A stretch of 64,000 nucleotides of DNA. Origin: REBR01 sp033721915. GTDB taxonomy: Bacteria > Pseudomonadota > Gammaproteobacteria > Pseudomonadales > Oleiphilaceae. The stretch is taken from positions 12,145-76,144 of the forward strand of contig JAWWAC010000008.1 of the NCBI GenBank assembly GCA_033721915.1. The letters run 5' to 3'. The notes beneath the pieces are model-generated. The model saw only the letters and a program-made list of their open reading frames with translations, did no database searches and was not told the origin of the DNA. Shown here piece by piece: positions 35,027-41,771 of this stretch. Made by a program: the position numbers and the translations under genes. Every line of letters starts with the position of its first letter. The stretch's first letter is position 1.

Positions 35027-36298
35027 CTAGTCTGCCAGAATATCGCAGCAAAGCACACGGGTCAGGCCCTGCAGCTGGAAGGAAAGGGACAGGGTAATGC
35101 ACATATGGGCCCCGGTGACGGAGAGATAGGGCCTTGTGACCTGTATCTGGGAGGGGTTGTGCAGTGCCCGGCGCAGATAATGCTGCCGGTACCAGTCCGC
35201 GCGGCGGGTATCTTCCAGGGGCCGGAAGCGGGGGTCCAGAGCGGCCCTGGGGGCCTGCCCGATCAGTGAATCCTCCAGCTGCACACCGTCTTCATCAATC
35301 AGGTACACCCGTGACACCGTGTGGTGCTCCAGCAGGCAGCTGCAGGCCTCCCGGAAGGGGATGGTCTCCTGCAAGTCCGCCGCCACCTCATCAAACAGCC
35401 GGGAGAAGAAATTGGCGATGCCCTGGGAGGGGTCGGTAATGTCCTCCTGGCTGTGCTTGTAGTCGTTGAGCAGCTCATCGAAATTGACTTCACCCCGTGC
35501 CAGGTTGCCCAGCTCCGTGGTGGGCCGTGAGAAGTAGAAGCCCTGTACAAAATCCACGCCCGCGTCCACGGCAATCAGTGCCTGTTCCCGGGTTTCCACC
35601 CCTTCCAGCAGCACCAGGCAGCCGGACTGGTGCAGCAGTGTGGCAATGCCCTTGATGATCTGTCGCGTGCGCTTGTCGTCCGTGGCCCGCACCAGCATCT
35701 GCCGGTCCAGCTTGACGATATCCGGCTTCAGGTTCCAGATGCGCTCGAAGTTGGAGTGGCCGGCTCCGAAGTCGTCAATGGCAATCAGGCATCCCAGCGC
35801 GCGGTAATACTCCACCGTGCGGCGCAGCTGTGTGGCGTCGTCCGTGGGCTGCTCGACGATTTCCACCACCACCCGGTGGGGCGGGAAGCCGGTCTTCTCA
35901 AGCAGCTCCCCGAAAAAGGCATCGTGCTGTGTGCCTCCGGCCACGGTCTTGGGGGAGACGTTGAGAAACAGCCAGTTGATGCTGTCCGCCAGATCGCTGA
36001 AGTTGCGCACATGGAGGTAGCGGCACAACCGGTCCAGCAGCAGGTTTTCCCCCTGGTTGTCCGGCAGGTCGAACAGATGCAGTGGCAGCACCGGTGAACG
36101 GTCATTGTCCAGGGGGCGTACCAGCGCCTCGTAACCCACGATGCGTTTGTGGGAAATACTGAAGATGGGCTGCAACGCCGTCTGCAGTGTCAGGCCCTGG
36201 TAATGGGCGAGCCAGTTATGATCACCGCAGGGGCTGTCCAGATAGGCGCCTACCTGGTCCAGTTCCGACGGGAGTGTCATAGCATCCAATGGCGACAT
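35027..36298 (-). CDS. EAL-domain c-di-GMP phosphodiesterase with YkuI_C-like C-terminus
   Basis: 423 residues. The EAL domain (about 35-280) has the metal and catalytic residues intact: EAL at 57-59, Asn113 in LNVSP, Glu146 in EIVEQ, DDFGAG at 175-180, Lys196 in KLD and EGVET at 232-236, so it should hydrolyse c-di-GMP. The C-terminal part (about 300-423), with DWYRQHYLRRAL and RPYLSVTGAHMCITLS, resembles the cache-like sensor of YkuI-type proteins, where ligand binding would tune activity in the cytosol. Start could also be the ATG at 36280. It is transcribed alone, divergent from cytochrome b561. Confidence 0.88.
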   Translation of the reverse strand: MSPLDAMTLPSELDQVGAYLDSPCGDHNWLAHYQGLTLQTALQPIFSISHKRIVGYEALVRPLDNDRSPVLPLHLFDLPDNQGENLLLDRLCRYLHVRNFSDLADSINWLFLNVSPKTVAGGTQHDAFFGELLEKTGFPPHRVVVEIVEQPTDDATQLRRTVEYYRALGCLIAIDDFGAGHSNFERIWNLKPDIVKLDRQMLVRATDDKRTRQIIKGIATLLHQSGCLVLLEGVETREQALIAVDAGVDFVQGFYFSRPTTELGNLARGEVNFDELLNDYKHSQEDITDPSQGIANFFSRLFDEVAADLQETIPFREACSCLLEHHTVSRVYLIDEDGVQLEDSLIGQAPRAALDPRFRPLEDTRRADWYRQHYLRRALHNPSQIQVTRPYLSVTGAHMCITLSLSFQLQGLTRVLCCDILAD

Positions 36299-36601
36299 GG
36301 CGACTGCGTACCGATTGCCACTGGTTCACAGCAGGGCTGTGGTGCGCCAGTGGATTTATTGGGCGTTATTGGAAAAGAGCATAGTACCCTCATGGATTCC
36401 ACTCTAGGGGACAATCGTTGCAAAACTGTAACAGACTCAACAGAAGTCATGTTTTGAGTCCCGCTTCCCGGCAACAAGACGGTTCCCGGGCGCCACCGGG
36501 TTGTTCAGATTTTCTGAGCAAGCTGAGCAAAACCTTTCTGTTTCCAGTGGCCTGCCAAGGGGCTAAGGTATTTTCAAGGTAACGGTACTTGAGGAAAGCC
36601 A
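36299..36601. other. Divergent promoter region between the EAL gene and cytochrome b561
   Basis: About 300 bases with no credible gene. AT-rich stretches near 36360-36450 and 36515-36580 can carry the two promoters. CCCGG-GCGCCA-CCGGG near 36486 is a minor hairpin. I see no RNA gene. Confidence 0.4.
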
Positions 36602-37159
36602 ATGCCATTCAGGAACACACCAGAGACCTTCGGATGGGTCAGCATCGTATTGCACTGGGGTGTGGCCATTGTGGTGTTTGCCCTGTTCGGGGTCGGTCTT
36701 TACATGGTGGACCTGTCCTATTACCACAGTCTCTATCAGACACTGCCCCACTGGCACCGCAGCGCGGGGCTGCTGCTGTCGGCGGTGGTCCTGCTGCGTC
36801 TGACCTGGCGTTTTTATTCGCCACCGCCAGAGCCACTGCCCAGCCACAGTGCCAACGATCAGCGCATGGCCGCGCTGGCCCACTGGGTCATGTACCTGCT
36901 GCTGGTCGGCATGTTCGTCAGCGGTTACCTGATGTCCACGGCGGATGGACGTGGCATCAAGGTGTTCGACTGGTTCCAGGTGCCCTCCGTCACGGGGCAG
37001 GTCAAAAACCTGGAAGACTGGGCCGGTGATCTCCACTACTGGCTGGCATGGACCCTGATGGGGCTGGTGGCCCTCCATGCCGCCGCCGCCATCAAGCACC
37101 ACTTTGTGGACCGGGACAGCACCCTTCGACGAATGCTGGGATTGTCACGGAAGGATTGA
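36602..37159 (+). CDS. Cytochrome b561-family protein
   Basis: 185 residues with four membrane segments. Haem-ligand histidines fall at LHWGVAIV, PHWHRSAGLL, LAHWVMYL and GDLHYWLAWTLMGLVALHAAAAIKHH. This CybB-like dihaem quinol oxidase family passes electrons from ubiquinol, in some members to superoxide. GAGGAAA precedes the ATG. The YceI gene lies 81 bases downstream; cytochrome b561 and YceI genes are often adjacent, suggesting a quinone or isoprenoid link. Confidence 0.9.
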   Translation: MPFRNTPETFGWVSIVLHWGVAIVVFALFGVGLYMVDLSYYHSLYQTLPHWHRSAGLLLSAVVLLRLTWRFYSPPPEPLPSHSANDQRMAALAHWVMYLLLVGMFVSGYLMSTADGRGIKVFDWFQVPSVTGQVKNLEDWAGDLHYWLAWTLMGLVALHAAAAIKHHFVDRDSTLRRMLGLSRKD

Positions 37160-37240
37160 CTGAAGGCACGACCCATTAACCCGACCCGGACAGGGCAGCA
37201 ATGCCGGGAATATTGTCCGAAAAACCGAGGAGAAAGCACC

Positions 37241-37837
37241 ATGATAATGAACAAGACCCGAATGATCCTGGCCGGCGGCCTGATGGCGGCCATGACACTG
37301 TCGCCGGTTCAGGCCGATGAGCACAGTGGCACCTATGCTTTTGACCGTGAAGGGCAGCACCAGTTTATCCAGTTCAAGATCGGCCACCTGGGCTTCAGTT
37401 ACCTGTACGGGCGTTTCAACGACTTCGACGGTGAGTTTGTCTACGATGCCGGGAACCCGGAGAACTCCTCCGTGACCGTCACCATCGATACCGCCAGCGT
37501 GGACTCCAACCACGGTGAGCGTGACCGCCACCTGCGCAGTGACGACTTCCTGCACGTGGACGAATACCCGCAGGCCACCTTCAAGAGCACCTCCGTGGAA
37601 ATGCACTCCGAAGAGCATGCCACGGTCACTGGGGATTTCACCCTGCGAGGCGTGACCCGTGAAGTGGACCTGGACATGAAAATGGTGGGCCATGGTGACG
37701 ACCCCTGGGGCGGCTACCGCATGGGGTTTGCCGGCACCACCACACTGACTCTGGACGATTTCGGTATCCCCAAGGATCTGGGTCCCTCCGCTCAGGAAGT
37801 GGAGATCATCCTGTCCGTGGAGGGTGTCCGGCAGTAA
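37241..37837 (+). CDS. YceI-family periplasmic lipocalin-like protein
   Basis: 198 residues. Signal peptide about 1-25 (PVQA). The mature protein has the YceI pattern: HQFIQFKIGHLGFSYLYGRF, VTIDTASVDSNHGERDRHL, FLHVDEYPQATFKST and DFTLRGVTREVDLDM. This beta-barrel family binds polyisoprenoids such as ubiquinone-8 in the periplasm. AGGAGAAA precedes the first of two closely spaced ATGs. Probably cotranscribed with cytochrome b561 and ended by the terminator at 37884. Confidence 0.92.
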   Translation: MIMNKTRMILAGGLMAAMTLSPVQADEHSGTYAFDREGQHQFIQFKIGHLGFSYLYGRFNDFDGEFVYDAGNPENSSVTVTIDTASVDSNHGERDRHLRSDDFLHVDEYPQATFKSTSVEMHSEEHATVTGDFTLRGVTREVDLDMKMVGHGDDPWGGYRMGFAGTTTLTLDDFGIPKDLGPSAQEVEIILSVEGVRQ

Positions 37838-37883
37838 GCAGTGCCGGTTCTACTTCATGGCGGTCCGTCAGGGCTGTCTGTAC

Positions 37884-37919
37884 AAAAAACCCGCAACGGG
37901 CGACCGGTGCGGGTTTTTT
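37884..37919. terminator. Bidirectional terminator between yceI-type gene and oxidase operon 1
   Basis: AAAAAACCCGCA and TGCGGGTTTTTT with a 12-base loop. Symmetric A and T runs serve both convergent operons. Confidence 0.88.
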
Positions 37920-37940
37920 ATTGCATATGCAATGACGGTG

Positions 37941-38498
37941 CTAGTGGGAATGATGGTCTGATTGTGCCGGTGTTGCCGGCTGTTCAATGGGCTGCCAGTA
38001 ATGCTCTCCCCGCAGACGGAACTCTTCCCCATGGCGGGTGATGACCATCTCCCAGTGGGACAGCACCTGACGCCGGCTCTTGTCGGAGGGCGTTGGCGCG
38101 TCACTGAGCCTGGGGTCCATCCAGGCGTAGCGTCCGCTGTCGGAAACCGGGGTCCACGCCACGGCCGGCTCCTTCGTCGCCTCATCGCCACCGGTTTCCT
38201 TCAGGGCCTGCCAGGTGCTGCTGGCGAGGTTGGCCTGCACACCCTCCTGGCTGAATCGCAGGAATGGCTCCTCGTCGCCGCCATGTAGGGTCAGGGGTTC
38301 GGGCTTCTGGTACATCACCATCATGCCCTGGGACGGACCTTCCAGCAGCAACACCTGCAGTCCATCAATGGACGGGGTCTGCGTCAGTCGGGACTGCACC
38401 ATGCCCTCCGGCAGGTTCTCCACTGCGTCCGGGCCGTGGGCCATCAGGCCCTGACTGAACAGGGCCGCGCCGGCCAATGGCAGTATCCAGGCCTTCAT
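37941..38498 (-). CDS. Secreted small partner of copper radical oxidase 1, possible copper-delivery protein
   Basis: 185 residues. Signal peptide MKAWILPLAGAALFSQGLMA would be cut before HGPDAVENLPEG, leaving an N-terminal histidine. The C-terminus is histidine-rich (QSDHHSH). The middle holds EPFLRFSQEGVQAN, WTPVSDSGRYAWMDPRLS, shared with the paralogue at 41215. I recall actinobacterial secreted proteins with a similar layout (GEPFLRF then YRWHDHR), but cannot confirm homology. The ATG lies 2 bases after the oxidase stop (TGACCATG), so the two are translationally coupled. N- and C-terminal histidines next to a copper enzyme suggest metal handling. Function otherwise unknown. Confidence 0.7.
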   Translation of the reverse strand: MKAWILPLAGAALFSQGLMAHGPDAVENLPEGMVQSRLTQTPSIDGLQVLLLEGPSQGMMVMYQKPEPLTLHGGDEEPFLRFSQEGVQANLASSTWQALKETGGDEATKEPAVAWTPVSDSGRYAWMDPRLSDAPTPSDKSRRQVLSHWEMVITRHGEEFRLRGEHYWQPIEQPATPAQSDHHSH

Positions 38499-38500
38499 GG

Positions 38501-40867
38501 TCACAGCCCCACCAGGTCGAGCAGGCTGCCTTCATCGAGTTCCCCGTCGCTGCCGTCCAGTGGGACAGCGTCACGGGCCTTGTCCTCAAGACGGTCGGTG
38601 AGGCACTCAATGTCAGGATTCACCACGGTCACCGGGGCCGACACGGAGGGAATGCGCATGCCTTCACCTGGCTTGCTGACAAACAGCATGTATTCACCGG
38701 CGGGCAGCACGTTCTGGCTGTCCGGCATGGCCAGTCGCAGGTTGTTGCCGGTGCGTCCGGTGATGCGCAGCTCCACAGCCCTCTGATCGCCGTCGATCAG
38801 GTGGGTCATGACGGTGCGACGGATCAGCAGGACCTTGTCCACCTTGCGGTCATCCACCTGGATGGCGAAATCCCGGCCCGGCTCCACCGCCTCCGGTGCC
38901 CTGAGAATCCGTGGGCGGTCTTTGCCCATGGCGTAAGGCGGTGTGTAGATCTCGAAAGAGGGGTCACGGCCATCATTGGGGGAGAACCCCAAGTCCTGCA
39001 GGTCGATGCTGGACAGGTAGGCGGTATTGATGGGGGCATGACCGGCCACCATGACGCGGCCGTCCGGCAGCAGAATGGCGGTATTGTGGTAGGTGCGTGG
39101 CTGATGGGCCTCGGCCATGACGGTCCACTGCCCGGTTTCCGGGTCAAAGCGCTCGGCGGTCCTGATGGGGGCGTCCAGTCCGGGCCCGACGACGCCATCG
39201 CGGTTGCCGCCGCTGAAGACCATCACACTGCCATCGGGCATCAGCACGTTGGTGCCGTACCAGCGGGGCTGATTCAACGGGCCGGTCAGGCGGGATTCGT
39301 AGTCAATCCGGTCACCATTGGTGCGGATGCTGTCCACACGGCTCTGTGCCACCGGGAAGTAACCGCCGGGGTTGGTCAGTGCCGCATAGCTGGGCACGCC
39401 ACCGGCGGTGAGCAGCTCCACATTGCGGTAGACGCCGTCTTCGTCGGGCCGGAGTGGCAGCATGGTGGAGGAAGTGGAGCCTCTCATGCCACCGGCCAGT
39501 GCGATCTTCGCCTGCTCCGGATCCAGTTCGAAGTCATCGAATGCGGTCATCAGGTTTTCCGGGCTGGTCATCAGATCGCCCAGCAGACCGGAGGACTGCT
39601 CTTCGGAGAGGTTGGTGAGATTCAGTGTGCTGGCCAGCTGACCCAGGCCCACTTCGTCCAGGCGCAGTGGCAGTCCGGCGTAGCCCAGATCGCTCCAGCG
39701 CTGGGTGTCGGGGTTGTAGGTGGCGACAATGTTCCACAGGGCCTGGTCGTAGCCCTGGCCGAAGGGGTTGAAGGCCTGGCCTCCGGCGTTGTAGATCACA
39801 TGGCCGTTGGGCAGCAGGTGCAGCCTCGGGTACAGCGGCAGTGAGCGGTCGGCGCTGGCGGGGTTCTGGGTCCAGACGCCGGCGCAGGGGTTGTAGGTTT
39901 CCGTCTGCACCACGTTGCGGCCAGACTGGATGGGGTCTTCCGGGTAAACCGGCTTGATCAGCTTGGTGACACCGCTGGCCACAAAGACATTGCCGCTGCC
40001 CAGCGTCACCATGGAGGGATACCAGCGGCCGTAGTTCATATTGCCGCTCTGGCGCCAGTTGTTGTTGACCGCATCAAATATGCGCGAGTTCTTGATGCCC
40101 TCCAGTTCCGCCACACCCAGCGGCAGTCCGTCGATGCCGGGCTCTGAGTAGTAGTCCGTGCCGCCAACGGCCATGACACTGCCATCCGCCAGGCCAATCA
40201 CGTCAGAGCAGAACAGGGCGCCGTCGTTTTTGCTGGTGTTACCGGAGGTGTCCAGCGTACCTTCCGGCAGAAATTCCCCGAAAGGGGTGCCTTTTTGCAG
40301 TGTGGTGGCATCACTGCCATCGGGGTTGGCGCCGGCGCGAAGCACCTGGGGCTTCTCCCAGCGCGGAGTGCCGTCGGCGGCCATGGACAGCACCCGGCTC
40401 TGATCGTTGATGGAGACTTCACCGAATTCGGCAACGATGGACAGCTCCACATTCTCGGTGCCTTCCAGGGCGTTGGTGTAAAGCAGGCGATTGTCGGGCA
40501 GCAGGGCGATGGTGCCGGCCGCGGGCTTGCACTCCTGATTGCCCTCGCTGTTGGTCAGGCACTTCTCGTCGGTCTCGATTTCCTCACCTTCGGACACAAT
40601 GGTCGGCTCGGAGAAGGGTTCACTGAAATGGCCGCCGGCGCTGGGCTCCTCCTGGAAGACAAAGGCACCGGATGTGCCGGGAGAGCCTGCAAACAGGTCT
40701 TCCTGCAGTTCTTCCACGGGAATCTGGGCGGTTTCCGTGGCCGGGCTTCCAGTCGTGGCCTCGGTGACATTGCTGCTGTTTTCACTGCCGGCGGGGCAGC
40801 CGGACAGGATCAGTGCGCTGCTGGCGAGTGCAGCACTCAGGAAAATTCGGTGCGGGTGAAAGTGCAT
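38501..40867 (-). CDS. Galactose-oxidase-like copper radical oxidase, lipoprotein, copy 1
   Basis: 788 residues. Lipoprotein signal ends LILSGC, Cys24; residues 25-75 are a low-complexity linker. A kelch-type propeller and C-terminal DUF1929-like Ig domain follow. All galactose oxidase copper ligands have counterparts: Cys220 (LFCSD) for the thioether cysteine, Tyr283 (GRWYPS) for the radical Tyr272, Tyr593-His594 (RTYHNT) and His689 (VMTHLIDGDQR). These enzymes oxidise alcohols or aldehydes with O2, making H2O2. It resembles GlxA/glyoxal-oxidase types more than a plain kelch protein. Substrate unknown. It is anchored in the envelope, with its own putative operator about 77 bases upstream. 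Confidence 0.85.
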   Translation of the reverse strand: MHFHPHRIFLSAALASSALILSGCPAGSENSSNVTEATTGSPATETAQIPVEELQEDLFAGSPGTSGAFVFQEEPSAGGHFSEPFSEPTIVSEGEEIETDEKCLTNSEGNQECKPAAGTIALLPDNRLLYTNALEGTENVELSIVAEFGEVSINDQSRVLSMAADGTPRWEKPQVLRAGANPDGSDATTLQKGTPFGEFLPEGTLDTSGNTSKNDGALFCSDVIGLADGSVMAVGGTDYYSEPGIDGLPLGVAELEGIKNSRIFDAVNNNWRQSGNMNYGRWYPSMVTLGSGNVFVASGVTKLIKPVYPEDPIQSGRNVVQTETYNPCAGVWTQNPASADRSLPLYPRLHLLPNGHVIYNAGGQAFNPFGQGYDQALWNIVATYNPDTQRWSDLGYAGLPLRLDEVGLGQLASTLNLTNLSEEQSSGLLGDLMTSPENLMTAFDDFELDPEQAKIALAGGMRGSTSSTMLPLRPDEDGVYRNVELLTAGGVPSYAALTNPGGYFPVAQSRVDSIRTNGDRIDYESRLTGPLNQPRWYGTNVLMPDGSVMVFSGGNRDGVVGPGLDAPIRTAERFDPETGQWTVMAEAHQPRTYHNTAILLPDGRVMVAGHAPINTAYLSSIDLQDLGFSPNDGRDPSFEIYTPPYAMGKDRPRILRAPEAVEPGRDFAIQVDDRKVDKVLLIRRTVMTHLIDGDQRAVELRITGRTGNNLRLAMPDSQNVLPAGEYMLFVSKPGEGMRIPSVSAPVTVVNPDIECLTDRLEDKARDAVPLDGSDGELDEGSLLDLVGL

Positions 40868-40943
40868 GGTTCACTCCAATGGCTTGTTTTTATCGTCAGA
40901 CCGGGGTAAGGGGCCGTCGCTGCTGGCGAGTGGCACCGTGTTG

Positions 40944-40961
40944 TTGTCAGACAATTCAACA
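40944..40961. promoter_or_regulatory. TTGTCnGACAA palindrome upstream of oxidase operon 1
   Basis: TTGTCAGACAA (40944-40954), extending to TGTCAGACAATTCAACA at 40945-40961. It lies about 77 bases upstream of the oxidase start and matches the copy-2 site in 14 of 17 positions. Likely binding site of a shared regulator. Confidence 0.62.
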
Positions 40962-41164
40962 ATGCCCCGGAAGAGCAACACGATGTCACAATGCCTTACA
41001 GTCGGCAATGTGGCCCGGCGCACACTAATACCGTCAAATAAGTCACGTTAGTGACAACAAACAGAGAGGTTTGCGGCATGGAAAGCGGCCCGGTGTTCCG
41101 GCCAAAACGGTGAGGAGTGAAATGGGCTGGATTATGACTTAATGGTAATGTTTTAAGGTGGAAC

Positions 41165-41199
41165 CCGGGGCGAAGCGGATGCGTATCGCCCCGGTTTTT
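41165..41199 (+). terminator. Plus-strand intrinsic terminator in the gap between oxidase operons
   Basis: CCGGGGCGA and TCGCCCCGG arms with a 12-base loop, followed by TTTTT on the plus strand. The nearest annotated plus-strand gene upstream is yceI, far away behind its own terminator. On the minus strand the T run is missing, so its use by the 41215 gene would be weak. The rest of the 347-base gap holds the operator and promoter of operon 1. Confidence 0.55.
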
Positions 41200-41214
41200 G
41201 CGGTCAGTACGTTT

Positions 41215-41769
41215 TCAGTGATGGCCACTGCTGTGCCGGTTGTCTGTCTTAGGCAGTGGATGCCAGTGCAGATCTCCGGACACCGTCTGTGTGTCGCCAC
41301 CGTGGTTCAGCCCCATACGCCATTGTGACAGGGTCTGGGGTTTGTCGGTGGACACCGGTGCCTCGGCTGCGGAGAGCCTGGGGTCCATCCAGGCGTAGCG
41401 GCTGGAGCTGGCAACCGGTGTCCACCGGGGGTCCCCGGCGTCCGTTTCCGACGGGGACGAGTGGCCCTGCATCTTTTGCCAGGTGGGGCTGGTCTCGTTG
41501 GCTTCCACGCCGTTGTGGCTGAAGCGCAGCAAGGGCTCCTGTTCACTGCCCAGTACCGTGAGGCTTCCGGTGCCCTGGTAGCTGAGCAGTATGCCCTGGC
41601 GGGGCCCTTCCAGCAGCAGTATCTGCAACCCGTCAATGTCCGGCTGTTGTGCGATGCTGGCCTTGACCAGCCCCGCAGGCACATCCTCGACACCCTCAGG
41701 GCCATGGGCCAGAAGGCCCTGGCTGAACAGGGCCAGCGCCAGTGACAGGATGATCATTGGTTTTTTCAT
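41215..41769 (-). CDS. Secreted small partner of copper radical oxidase 2, possible copper-delivery protein
   Basis: 184 residues, paralogue of the 37941 protein. Signal peptide MKKPMIILSLALALFSQGLLA, predicted cleavage leaves HGPEGVEDVPAG with N-terminal His. The C-terminus is histidine-rich (DNRHSSGHH). Shared blocks are DGLQILLLEGPRQG, EPLLRFSHNGVEAN and SSRYAWMDPRLSAAE. The ATG lies 2 bases after the oxidase stop (TGATCATG), the same arrangement as in operon 1, so the pairing was kept after duplication. A longer in-frame start inside the oxidase gene is rejected because it would bury the signal peptide. Confidence 0.7.
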   Translation of the reverse strand: MKKPMIILSLALALFSQGLLAHGPEGVEDVPAGLVKASIAQQPDIDGLQILLLEGPRQGILLSYQGTGSLTVLGSEQEPLLRFSHNGVEANETSPTWQKMQGHSSPSETDAGDPRWTPVASSSRYAWMDPRLSAAEAPVSTDKPQTLSQWRMGLNHGGDTQTVSGDLHWHPLPKTDNRHSSGHH

Positions 41770-41771
41770 GA

